Assembly: GCA_023450615.1 (NCBI GenBank)
Contig: JAEXGT010000048.1
Location: 1-18,038, forward strand
Reading direction: 5' to 3'
Origin: Pseudomonadota bacterium
GTDB taxonomy: Bacteria; Pseudomonadota; Alphaproteobacteria; Rhizobiales; Beijerinckiaceae
Length of the DNA: 18,038 bases
Position 1 is the first letter of the stretch, and each line of letters starts with the position of its first letter. Position numbers and translations under genes: made by a program. Shown here one piece after another: positions 6,866 through 14,480 of the stretch. The notes under the pieces are model-generated. The model did no database searches. It saw nothing but the letters and a program-made list of their open reading frames with translations, and had not been told where the DNA came from.

Positions 6866-6954
6866 CGCGCTTTCTCCTTTGTTTCTCGTGTCGAGAGGAG
6901 GCTCTGCACCGGCCGCAACAATCGGCTTAAACGGCTGCAATATGTGGCGTCGTC

Positions 6955-6998
6955 AGCCTGATCTTGGGTCTAGATTGAAGCCTGATCTTGGGTCTAGA
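6955..6998. repeat. Tandem 20-bp direct repeat at the end of the ureA-like gene
   Basis: Two perfect copies of AGCCTGATCTTGGGTCTAGA lie at 6955-6974 and 6979-6998, separated by TTGA (24-base period). The copy at 6979-6998 contains the TAG stop of the urease-gamma-like gene (6994-6996), so the repeat marks its truncation point. It lies in the leader of the thiocyanate hydrolase genes. Confidence 0.9.
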
Positions 6999-7188
6999 AG
7001 ACGTTACGTGCTCCATCCATGACATCTTCGACTGTTCTGCCTTCATGCGCACCTTCAAGGACGAAGGCGCAGAGAACAGCCGCAGTTTCAGGATGATTGA
7101 GATTGTGTCCTTTGTCTTTTCGCTTTAGCGCGACGTCGGACATCATATAGATGGAAATTTTGTCGAACTCACTAGGCGGCAAATGCAT
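6994..7188 (-). CDS. Truncated urease gamma (UreA)-like protein
   Basis: A 64-residue protein matching the N-terminal two thirds of urease gamma subunits, which are about 100 residues. It has MHLPPSEFDKISIYM, then KDKGHNLNHPETAAVLCAFV (compare the family LNYPE signature) and EGAHEGRTVEDVMDGARNVF (compare EGARDGRSVAEL). It stops at the point where normal UreA continues with the TRDQCMEGV segment, and the stop codon falls inside a tandem 20-base repeat, so the gene is probably a 3' deletion. No UreB or UreC sequence follows. The ATG at 7188 has AAAGGG about nine bases upstream, so a short protein could still be made. Differences from the family consensus suggest either decay or a diverged stand-alone role. 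It precedes the thiocyanate hydrolase genes by about 130 bases in the same direction. Confidence 0.65.
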   Translation of the reverse strand: MHLPPSEFDKISIYMMSDVALKRKDKGHNLNHPETAAVLCAFVLEGAHEGRTVEDVMDGARNVF

Positions 7189-7557
7189 AACAAATTCCCT
7201 TTAGATCCAAACTGAGCTTAGGGACGTCTTACGCTATATTTTTACCAACGCACGCGAGATATCAATGATAGGCACGATATCTATAAGTCGACTAGATCAA
7301 ATCACTAACCGGATTTTCAGATAATATATATGCAATGTGTTTATTATAAGACAGGCAAATTAAAATTATGTTTTACCGGACCATAAATGCTGAATATATG
7401 ATATATCAATTAAAGGCCATGTATTATGACAGTTACGCTTCGTCTTTTATTGCTATGCTAACAGTAGTTCCCACTTTATCCGCCGAGCATTGGTTTAGGG
7501 AAACTTCTCCACATTCAAATACTATGATCACCCCAAAATGGACTTGATCCGCTTTAG
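7189..7557. other. AT-rich intergenic region, probable promoter of the thiocyanate block
   Basis: About 370 bases with no gene. Base composition falls sharply: 7321-7380 is about 23% G+C and 7381-7440 about 30%, against clearly higher values in the flanking genes. A TATAAT hexamer on the minus strand (7343-7348) and a perfect TGATATATCA palindrome (7399-7408) are visible; neither has a convincing partner -35 box. As the only long spacer upstream of the leftward block, it is the likely place for its promoter. Confidence 0.4.
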
Positions 7558-7786
7558 TGGAGAGCGGTTTAGGAGCTATCCGGCCAGCCTGTCGAACTGA
7601 ACCGGACAGACATAATCCAGTGTCGAATAACGCCGGACTGGATTGTCGAAGCCGTCGCCTTCTTCAGGATCTCCCGTTCCCACGTCTCAGCCGCTGGTCA
7701 GGGCGAGCCGCACCGCCTCATCCTGACCTTTTGTAAAGCGTGTCTGGGGCATGGAGATCCCCCCTGGAATATAAGAGCGCTCTCCA
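7558..7786 (-). mobile_element. Internally deleted IS3-family relic
   Basis: A 229-base relic with 9-base perfect terminal inverted repeats (TGGAGAGCG at 7558-7566 and its complement at 7778-7786). Reading the minus strand from ATG 7752: MPQTRFTKGQDEAVRLALTS looks like the start of an IS3-type orfA. A second frame gives WEREILKKATA, the typical end of orfA. The first frame then gives DNPVRRYSTLDYVCPVQFDR and a TAG at 7576-7578, the typical end of the orfB integrase. Everything between is gone, so it is non-autonomous. No target duplication is visible. Confidence 0.7.
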
Positions 7787-7809
7787 TTTTCCAGAAACAA
7801 GTCCAATAG

Positions 7810-8121
7810 CTACTGGTCTCGGAAGCACGCTATATGAAACGGGCGTTTCGCCGGCCTGCCGCTGACATCATAGGTATGGACCTGCATTTGGTATGGATCC
7901 TGGGTGAGACCAACCGTGATGAGACCCGGCTCAACGGGCTCGTCCATCGCGCTTCCGATCGTGCCAGAAAAGTTGGTTTTGGCCTCACCTTGGAGAGGGA
8001 TCTTCCAGGTGATTATGTATTCGTTTTCACCCTTCTGCTCGCATTTATCGATCATGTAGCCGCGAGCGATAGAGCCATCCGATTTGATTACACAAGCTAG
8101 TCGGTTTTCGAACGTAGCCAT
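7810..8121 (-). CDS. Orphan hypothetical protein, 103 residues
   Basis: I do not recognise this protein. It is soluble, without signal peptide or membrane helix, and rich in beta-prone segments: NRLACVIKSDGSIARGYMID, ENEYIITWKIPLQG, then TVGLTQDPYQMQVHTYDVSG, suggesting a small beta-sandwich or barrel. AGAGGA lies about eight bases before the ATG at 8121, which supports translation. A short perfect hairpin (ACCCTT/AAGGGT, 8142-8156) sits just upstream. It is flanked by an IS3 relic and a decayed IS6 element, so it is probably cargo or a survivor of a larger deleted locus. Confidence 0.55.
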   Translation of the reverse strand: MATFENRLACVIKSDGSIARGYMIDKCEQKGENEYIITWKIPLQGEAKTNFSGTIGSAMDEPVEPGLITVGLTQDPYQMQVHTYDVSGRPAKRPFHIACFRDQ

Positions 8122-8276
8122 GGTTTCATTCCTCTCAAGCGACCCTTCTCAAGGGTGTAAAGTAGCTAGCCGCCCATTGAGAAGCTGGTCGCAGTCAGGA
8201 GGTAAAACGACTTGCTCAAGAGGCAACCAGTACAGAAGCGTGAATAACCAACGAATTCTGCTTATAGTTCCAGCTA

Positions 8277-9013
8277 GGCACTATTGCATTAACCTCGGCA
8301 GGATAGTCACGAGCGGCCAGTCAACGAGCCGTCCTGTTGTATCTGTCCAAGCGCCGCCGCTTTCAGGTCGAAACCATCCTTCTATGCGTGCTCTGGTACT
8401 GCAAGTACGGCATCAGCTATCGCGATCTCGCCGAGATGATGCGGGAACGCGGTGTCGCCGTTGATCCATCCACGATCTTTCGCTGGTTCAGAGCTATGCG
8501 CCTGAAATCGAGAGATGGATCCTGCTCTACCAGTGACCTCGCGCCGGCTCCAGGAGAGTGGACGAGACCTAAATCCGTGTAGGTGGCAAGTGGAAATACT
8601 TGTTCCGCGCACTCGACAGGAACGGTCGGCTGATCACCTTCATGCTGTCCGGTCGCCGTAATACCAACGCCGCTTATCGTTTCTTGCGTAAAGCCATGTT
8701 GGCGGTGAGCCACTATCCATCATCATCCATCACAACGGATAAACTTGCGTCGCATACCAAGGCAATTGGGCGCCTGAAGAACGAAGGATTGCTACGGAGA
8801 GATGAGAGGCACCGCATCTCGAAGTATCCGAACAACATCATTGTGGCGGATAATGGCGCGCTCAAGCGCATGATCCGTCGCGATCATTGCATTCTACGAG
8901 AACGTCGAGCGACGGGTGAAATCCGTCTCGTCAATCAACTCTTCGATCTTTTTGCCTGAAAGACCTATTCGACAAGGTTGCTTCTGTTTGGTCCAGGTTC
9001 CTGCAACAGTGCC
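8277..9013 (+). mobile_element. Decayed IS6-family element with both ends
   Basis: The left end GGCACTATTGCA (8277-8288) and the right end (9002-9013, complement of GGCACTGTTGCA) match IS6-family terminal repeats at 11 of 12 bases. Their 737-base spacing is close to the family size. The 8-base flanks (TCCAGCTA and CATCAGGA) are not duplicates, so the insertion is old or rearranged. The enclosed transposase is heavily mutated (see the pseudogene entry). Confidence 0.8.
8322..8959 (+). pseudogene. IS6-family transposase pseudogene
   Basis: The N-terminal part reads KRRRFQVETILLCVLWYCKY then GISYRDLAEMMRERGV and STIFRWF, as in IS6 transposases. A one-base deletion near 8486 shifts the frame. 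The continuing frame gives YAPEIERWILLYQ, a TGA at 8535-8537, then VDET and a TAA at 8571-8573 where a Tyr codon is expected, then IRVGGKWKYLFRALDRNGRL. The first catalytic Asp (VDET) and second (TTDK) remain, but the third position reads NNIIVADNG instead of Asn-Asn-x-Ile-Glu, and about 25 residues before MIRRDHCI are deleted. The enzyme cannot be active. Confidence 0.8.
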
Positions 9014-9140
9014 CATCAGGAAGGGGCAATATCAAGAATTAAAGCCAATCCATCGTTGGAAGAGGAACCATCAGGCAAGACACGGGTTGGTGATCGCCCT
9101 GAGCAGATTCCGCTTTCTCCCAAGCAAAGGGGAGGCTTCC

Positions 9141-10190
9141 GTGAATTACTGGATCAGCATACTCTTTCGACTCATCCCTCTTGCCATGGGCGCCGTGTGC
9201 CTGTCATTGGGGCTTTACGTTCGAACAGGGGGCACCGACGCGGGCTATTTTGTCGCCGGACATGTGCTGATGGCGCTGACCGCCATCTGCATCGCCCTCT
9301 TCACGACTGCTGCCATGATCATCCGGCAACTCACTCACACGTTCAGCCGGACTTGGATGATCATCCTGCCGATCATCGGTTACTCGGTCGCGCTGGCAAC
9401 CATGCTTTGGGGGGTGCTGATCCTTCAGGAGGGCAGCGTGCCCAGCTTCGTTGCCGGCCATGTGACGTTCGGTATCGGGCTGATTGCCAGTTGTGTCAGC
9501 ACCGTCGCGACCGCCTCGAGCGCCTTCACGCTGATCCCCAAGAACGCTCACGGACGCCCCGAAGACGGCCCACCCCGGGAGGCCTACAGCGCCGCAGTCG
9601 GCATCGGTCTGATCTGCATTCCCCTGGCGGCGACCGCCATCGGCGTCGTTTGGGCGACGATGCTGCTGAGGCGAGAGGCAGACACGCCCGCCTTCGTCGC
9701 CGGCCATGTCCTGATGGGGCTTTCGGCGATCTGCGCGTGTCTGATTTCGCTGGTCTCGTCAGTGGTGCGACAAGTTCGCAATCAGTTCGGCGACCGAGAG
9801 CGGTGGGTTTGGGCGCTTTGGGTTCTTCTGATGGGAACCGCGGCCTTCGCATGGGGGCTTATCGTGCTGTTCGGCTCAGATAAGCCAGAACGGATCGCTC
9901 CCGGTTGCGTTCTGCTGGGGCTCGGGATGATCTGCTACAGCATTTTCTCGAAGGTGTGGTTGCTGGCCTTGGTCTGGCGGCGCGAATGCCCCCTGGCCAA
10001 TCGGGTTCCTTTGATTCCGATCGTGACCTGCCTTTCCTGTCTCTTCTTCTCCGCCTTCCTTGCGGAGGCCGCTGTCGCCGATCCTTCTTTCTTCGTTCCG
10101 GCGCGGGTTCTTGTTGGACTAGGCGCCGTCTGCTTTACGTTGTTCTCGATCGTATCGATTCTCGAGGCAGGGACATCAGGCAAGGGATAA
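9141..10190 (+). CDS. yhiM: YhiM-type inner-membrane protein (DUF2776)
   Basis: A 349-residue, about ten-helix membrane protein closely resembling E. coli YhiM, which has been linked to acid tolerance, although its molecular function is unknown. Shared segments include GHVLMALTAICIALFTTA, MICYSIFSKVWLLALVWRR and VLVGLGAVCFTLFSIVSILE. The sequence is built of five two-helix repeats, each with a (F)VAGHVLxGLxxIC-like signature at residues 37, 103, 185, 252 and 318. The last two are diverged (APGCVLLGL and VPARVLVGL). I start it at GTG 9141, because GGGGAGG precedes it at six bases and the protein then begins like YhiM (NYWISILFRLIPL). The frame open further upstream runs through the IS6 relic. 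It stands alone between IS remnants, so horizontal acquisition is likely. Confidence 0.9.
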   Translation: MNYWISILFRLIPLAMGAVCLSLGLYVRTGGTDAGYFVAGHVLMALTAICIALFTTAAMIIRQLTHTFSRTWMIILPIIGYSVALATMLWGVLILQEGSVPSFVAGHVTFGIGLIASCVSTVATASSAFTLIPKNAHGRPEDGPPREAYSAAVGIGLICIPLAATAIGVVWATMLLRREADTPAFVAGHVLMGLSAICACLISLVSSVVRQVRNQFGDRERWVWALWVLLMGTAAFAWGLIVLFGSDKPERIAPGCVLLGLGMICYSIFSKVWLLALVWRRECPLANRVPLIPIVTCLSCLFFSAFLAEAAVADPSFFVPARVLVGLGAVCFTLFSIVSILEAGTSGKG

Positions 10191-10281
10191 GTCACCCGCA
10201 ATGATAAGCTCTTGGATCGGTGTTTGTCTGGGGGCGTCACAGCAACTTGGTCGTAATGGTGTGTTGTATAGATCAACTGAT

Positions 10282-10555
10282 ATAGCCAAGCCCGTCAGCT
10301 ACAAACGCCACCGCTTTTCGCCTCAGATTATCGCTCACGCAGTCTGGGCGTACTATCTTTTCCCACTGAGCTTACGGCTTGTCGAGAGAATGCCGCTCGA
10401 GCGTGGCATCGTTGCGTCCTACGAGACCGCGCGGCGCCAGGCGACGAAATATGGGCCGTATTACGTCCGTCGCTTCAAGCGCAAGATGCCAAGCCCTCGC
10501 GACATCTGGCATTTGGACGATGTCGTGATCAGCATTGCCGGCCGACATTGCTGCA
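10282..10555 (+). pseudogene. IS6-family transposase N-terminal fragment
   Basis: The frame reads AKPVSYKRHRFSPQIIAHAV, then FPLSLRLVERMPLERGIVAS, YETARR and DIWHLDDVVISIAGR, the DNA-binding part and first catalytic Asp of an IS6 transposase of a different subgroup from the element at 8277. The expected start codon is ATA (10282-10284). Homology ends at about 10550, before the rest of the DDE domain, and a TAA follows at 10564-10566. The start is broken and two thirds of the gene are missing. Confidence 0.75.
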
Positions 10556-10614
10556 AAAACCCATAAGATGATCGTGCCTGCCTCAGTGCGCCGAAACGAG
10601 TTGATGTGACAGCG

Positions 10615-10701
10615 CCGTCTCATGAGTGCTGGCGGCGTGCGGTTAGGCAACAGCGATTCGATCATCTGCCCCTCAAAGCCAGTCAGCTCGTGTCGACGCA
10701 T
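10615..10701 (-). mobile_element. IS5-family (IS427-like) transposase N-terminal fragment
   Basis: On the minus strand an ATG at 10701 begins MRRHELTGFEGQMIESLLPN followed by RTPPALMRR, typical of the first 30 residues of IS427-type IS5 transposases (MRRHELTDxxWxxIxPLLPN). Similarity then stops, and the frame runs into the antisense of the neighbouring IS6 fragment. Only the gene start survives, pointing towards the IS6 piece. Confidence 0.6.
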
Positions 10702-10812
10702 CAGGCCATCCCTTTTTAGAGATGAGGATCATCAGCTGACCAAGAATGGAAGGTCTTTTATGAATTCGCGGCCTAACCGGCTCCGGAACAATTTGGTTGC
10801 CAAGGGCTTACC
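10702..10812. other. Spacer upstream of the ClC gene
   Basis: A short region holding the leader of the ClC-type antiporter. AAGGG near its end is the ribosome site of the following gene. It probably also contains the decayed IS5 end, but no terminal repeat can be identified. Confidence 0.4.
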
Positions 10813-12195
10813 ATGAAAGCGCTTTCCCGGGACCTGAGTGCACCCATGAGCAGTTCGCCGTTGAAGCCCAGCGATCCCGAGGAAGAACGAGGCCATCTCG
10901 TAGGCTTGGCATTCCTAGCACTTCTCGTCGGCATGTTCGCTGGGTTGCTGGGTGCGCTATTCCGACTGTTGCTTGTTCACGCCGACCTATGGCGGAATAC
11001 GGTGATTGCGTGGGCCCATAATTGGGGCTTGACCGGTTTTGTGGCACTTATCATCACACTGGCAGCGCTGGTCGCTTTTTCAGCCTGGATGGTCCGGCGA
11101 TTTGCTCCTCACGCATCCGGCAGCGGGATTCCCAATGTGGAAGCGGCCTTGGATCAGCGCCTTGAGCCCGCGCCAGTCTGGCGGCTCATCCCAGTCAAAT
11201 TCGTGGGCGGCGCACTGGCTATCGGATCTGGCCTTGCACTTGGGCGTGAGGGGCCGAGCGTACAGATGGGCGCCAGCGCCGCTCATCTCGTCGCTCAGAC
11301 CTGGAAGCGGCAATGGCCTGACACCCGGGCTCTGATCGCCGCTGGTGCCGGTGCCGGTCTCGCCACGGCGTTCAACGCCCCGCTGGCGGGTGCAATATTC
11401 GTGCTGGAAGAACTCTACAAGCGCTTCGAAACCCGCATCGCGATTGCAGCGCTGGCAGCGTCCGTGACGGCTATCGCCGTGTCGCGCATGCTTCTCGGCG
11501 ATGCGCCCGATTTTCAGGTCGGGCCAATTCCCGCCGTTTCCGATGCGGCGAAGCCGCTGTTTTTCGTGTTCGGCCTCCTCGCGGGCCTTCTGGCCGTGCT
11601 CTACAATACGATGCTGCTCGGTGCGCTCGCCGTCGCGGATCGGCTCGCTCTTGTGCCCGTGGAACTGCGCGCCGGTCTCATCGCGGCTGCGGTCGGGGTG
11701 CTCGCCTGGTTCGCGCCCGCGCTGGTGGGTGGTGGTGACCAAATCACACAGAGTGTCCTCGCCGGTGGTGGCAGTCTGACACTCCTGCCGCTTTTCTTCG
11801 CAATTCGCCTGATACTCGGCAGCGCGTCCTACGCTGCGGGAACACCAGGTGGGCTATTCGCCCCGATACTGGTGCTGGGCGCGCAAAGCGGCCTGTTTTT
11901 TGGCCTTCTCACTGATGCAGCATTTCCGACACTTGGTGTTCAGCCAGAAAGCTTCGCAGTCGTCGGCATGGCAGCCCTGTTCACAGGAATCGTTCGGGCG
12001 CCATTAACCGGCATTGTTCTCACGCTCGAGATGACGGCCAATGTCACGTTGGTGTTGCCTATGCTGATGGCCTGCTTCACTGCCATGGTGATCCCGACGT
12101 TGATGGGAAGCGCGCCGATCTACGATTCCTTAGGCAAACGCATCCAAATTAGCATGGCAGGTAAGTCTTTGCGGAGGAATACGTCGGATCATTAG
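10813..12195 (+). CDS. clcA: ClC-family chloride/proton antiporter
   Basis: A 460-residue membrane protein of the ClC family, close in length to E. coli ClcA (473). All functional motifs are present: GSGIPN (103-108) and GREGPS (144-149), with the gating Glu146; the intracellular proton glutamate in FVLEEL (Glu200), which marks exchangers rather than channels; GGLFAP (346-351); and the anion-coordinating Tyr437 in PIYDSL. Such proteins exchange two chloride ions for one proton and support acid resistance; several also pass thiocyanate or nitrate. There is no C-terminal CBS pair. The ATG at 10813 has AAGGG about seven bases upstream; ATG 10846 is a weaker alternative. The gene lies 21 bases before a TauE/SafE transporter in the same direction, so the two are probably co-transcribed. 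Confidence 0.92.
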   Translation: MKALSRDLSAPMSSSPLKPSDPEEERGHLVGLAFLALLVGMFAGLLGALFRLLLVHADLWRNTVIAWAHNWGLTGFVALIITLAALVAFSAWMVRRFAPHASGSGIPNVEAALDQRLEPAPVWRLIPVKFVGGALAIGSGLALGREGPSVQMGASAAHLVAQTWKRQWPDTRALIAAGAGAGLATAFNAPLAGAIFVLEELYKRFETRIAIAALAASVTAIAVSRMLLGDAPDFQVGPIPAVSDAAKPLFFVFGLLAGLLAVLYNTMLLGALAVADRLALVPVELRAGLIAAAVGVLAWFAPALVGGGDQITQSVLAGGGSLTLLPLFFAIRLILGSASYAAGTPGGLFAPILVLGAQSGLFFGLLTDAAFPTLGVQPESFAVVGMAALFTGIVRAPLTGIVLTLEMTANVTLVLPMLMACFTAMVIPTLMGSAPIYDSLGKRIQISMAGKSLRRNTSDH

Positions 12196-12216
12196 CAGGC
12201 AAAGGAACGCCGAACT

Positions 12217-13029
12217 ATGGATGACCTCGTCCTTCGCATCATCATCTTCGCGATTGTCGGTGTGATTTCCGGTTTTATATCCGGTTTGTTCGGCGTGGGC
12301 GGCGGGACTGTTCGTGTCCCCATTTTTATTTATCTGTTTCCATGGATTGGAATTGCGCATTCGGTGCTCATGCATGTGGCGACGGCCACATCCATGGCCC
12401 TAGTTATTCCTAGCGCCATTGCTTCGACCCGCAAGCAGTATAATCTCGGCAACCTCGATGTTGAATTCTACAAGACGTGGGGGATCGGTCTCTTCATCGG
12501 CGTTATCATCGGGACGATTGTACTACCGTACGCATCGACCGAGATCCTACAGACCCTATTTGCAATCTATATCGTCCTGGTCGGCTGCTACACCGCCTTC
12601 GGCCACGGGGGATTCTCCTTTGGAGATCAGCCGCCGGCGGGAGGCAGGAAGATCGGCATCGCTTCAATTGTCGGGCTCGTCGCCGCCTTGACCGGAACAG
12701 CTGGCGGCACACTGACGACGCCGATCCTGAGCGCCTATAAAGTTCCTTTAGCCAGGGCAATCGCAACATCATCTGCCACCGGTTTAGTCACCGGTACGGT
12801 CGCGACGGCCGGCGCAATTATAACGGGTTGGCATGTTCGCGATGTGCCGGAATTCGCGTTGGGCTATGTCGATTTGGCGATCTTCTTCGCGATGCTCCCA
12901 ACGGTGATGATCAGCGCGCCCTGGGGCGTGCGCGTAGGCCACAAGATGAGCGAGAAGGTACTCCGGCTTACCTATGCTCTATTACTCATCTTTATCGGCG
13001 CTGATTTATTGCGGAGGTTGGTTCTCTGA
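12217..13029 (+). CDS. TauE/SafE (TSUP)-family anion exporter
   Basis: A 270-residue permease of the sulfite exporter TauE/SafE family, about eight helices in two homologous halves. Each half has the glycine-rich signature: SGLFGVGGGTVRVPIFI near residues 23-39, and ALTGTAGGTLTTPIL near 160-174. Family members move sulfite, sulfoacetate or other organosulfur anions across the inner membrane, usually outward. AAAGGAA precedes the ATG at 12217, with rather long spacing (about 11 bases). It directly follows clcA and is followed 200 bases later by another anion permease, so it belongs to a transport cluster. A sulfur-anion role would suit a thiocyanate-degrading cell, but the substrate cannot be read from the sequence. 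Confidence 0.85.
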   Translation: MDDLVLRIIIFAIVGVISGFISGLFGVGGGTVRVPIFIYLFPWIGIAHSVLMHVATATSMALVIPSAIASTRKQYNLGNLDVEFYKTWGIGLFIGVIIGTIVLPYASTEILQTLFAIYIVLVGCYTAFGHGGFSFGDQPPAGGRKIGIASIVGLVAALTGTAGGTLTTPILSAYKVPLARAIATSSATGLVTGTVATAGAIITGWHVRDVPEFALGYVDLAIFFAMLPTVMISAPWGVRVGHKMSEKVLRLTYALLLIFIGADLLRRLVL

Positions 13030-13226
13030 GCCCTGAAAGCGGCATGAACTGCGTAACCACTCCTCGCGCCGACGTGGGAATGGTTCCGCGATTGAACGTT
13101 CGGAACTACTTTGCTTCGGTCGACACAACACTGTCCCTCGAAGAGGAGAGATAAACAAGGCAGTCCTCTGTAGAATACCTTCGCTGAACCAATGAATTTT
13201 CCGCTTTGATAGCATGGAGTGACGGC

Positions 13227-14480
13227 TTGGTTCTAACGCTCACGATTTTCATCCTAGTCTATCTTGCTATGGCTGTTGGGCATCTTCCTGGGCTCCATCT
13301 CGACAGGACGGGGGCAGCTCTGGTCGGGGCGATGCTCATGATCTCTTTCGGTGCCATTTCCCCTGCGGCCGCTTGGGCGGCAGTTGATTATCGAACCATA
13401 GGCTTGCTTTTTGGCCTTCTGGTAGTCTCCGCGACATTCATGGTATCGGGATTTTACGACCGGGTGGCACAAATGATCGGCGGGCTGGATGTCGGCCCCA
13501 AGAAGTTGCTTGCTATCGTGATCCTTATAACAAGCGGCCTCGCTGCACTCTTGAATAAAGACGTCGTTGCAGTCGCCATGACTCCAGTCTTATGCACAAT
13601 GTGCATAAAGCGACGCCTCAATCCTTTACCGTTCCTCCTTGCCTTTTGCTTCGCAGCCAATTTCGCGTCGGCCGCGACCTTGATCGGCAGTCCACAAAGC
13701 ATGATCATCGCCGAGACATTGAATCTTTCGTTTGTTGGATTCTCTCGCGCGGCAACCCTCCCAGCGCTGCTCAGCCTCCCGATCATATGGGTTGTTGTAG
13801 TCCTTTGCTATCGGGGGCGGTGGGAGCTATCGGCTCAAGCAAACTCAGCCTTAGCCACAGACACGACGATGACAGTGGCTGAGCAGGTAGAATTCAATTT
13901 AGGAGAGACCACGAAAGCCGCCCTCGTCACTATAGCGGTTATAATAGCCTTTATCGCTACCGATTGGCCTCACATGCTAATCTCATTGACGGGCGCAAGT
14001 TGTCTTTTAATCAGTCGCCGTTACAGCTCAAATAACATGCTGCGCCATGTCGATGGGGACGTGCTTCTGCTTCTCTTCGGATTGTTCATCGTCAACGCAG
14101 CTTTCACAGCAACGGGAATTCCGGAAAATCTACTTTCCGAACTTCGTGCTAGTGGCATCGAATTGCAAGATCCTCTGTCGATGCTACTTATCATGAGCGT
14201 CATAAGCAACATCATTGGCAATAATCCATCGGTGATGCTGATTGTCCCTCTCGTTAAGGGTGCCGCGCATCCGGAAGCTCTGGGTGCGGCCATCGCGCTT
14301 GGGTGTGCGTTTTCCTCCAGCGCCGTAGTTTTCGGCAGCATCGTTGGAATCGTCGTCAGCGAAGAATGCAAGAAAAGGAATATTACGATTGGGTTCACAG
14401 AGTTCGCCAGGGCTGGAGTGCCTGCCTCAATTTTAGCGCTTCTGATGGCGGCCGTCTGGATAAACTACATCGTGTATTGA
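13227..14480 (+). CDS. SLC13/ArsB-NhaD-type anion permease
   Basis: A 417-residue membrane transporter of the ion-transporter superfamily that includes ArsB, NhaD and SLC13 permeases. About eleven helices are visible. Two re-entrant hairpin signatures mark the two halves: AALLNKDVVAVAMTPVL and NIIGNNPSVMLIVPLVKG, each with the Asn-rich turn that binds ion and substrate. Known relatives carry dicarboxylates, sulfate, arsenite or Na+/H+, so the substrate is open. I start at TTG 13227 because GGAG lies seven bases before it; the in-frame TTG at 13206 lacks a ribosome site. A tiny ATG-GAG-TGA frame (13214-13222) overlaps this leader. It faces the same way as the ClC and TSUP genes, but 197 bases separate it from the latter, so it may have its own promoter. 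Confidence 0.82.
   Translation: MVLTLTIFILVYLAMAVGHLPGLHLDRTGAALVGAMLMISFGAISPAAAWAAVDYRTIGLLFGLLVVSATFMVSGFYDRVAQMIGGLDVGPKKLLAIVILITSGLAALLNKDVVAVAMTPVLCTMCIKRRLNPLPFLLAFCFAANFASAATLIGSPQSMIIAETLNLSFVGFSRAATLPALLSLPIIWVVVVLCYRGRWELSAQANSALATDTTMTVAEQVEFNLGETTKAALVTIAVIIAFIATDWPHMLISLTGASCLLISRRYSSNNMLRHVDGDVLLLLFGLFIVNAAFTATGIPENLLSELRASGIELQDPLSMLLIMSVISNIIGNNPSVMLIVPLVKGAAHPEALGAAIALGCAFSSSAVVFGSIVGIVVSEECKKRNITIGFTEFARAGVPASILALLMAAVWINYIVY

Noticed and set aside
8978..9883. Plus-strand frame of 301 codons overlapping yhiM
   Set aside because: His/Arg-rich out-of-frame shadow of the clearly conserved YhiM frame.
13214..13222. ATG-GAG-TGA minimal upstream frame before the SLC13-like gene
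   Set aside because: Too short to assess; it coincides with the GGAG ribosome site and is probably chance.
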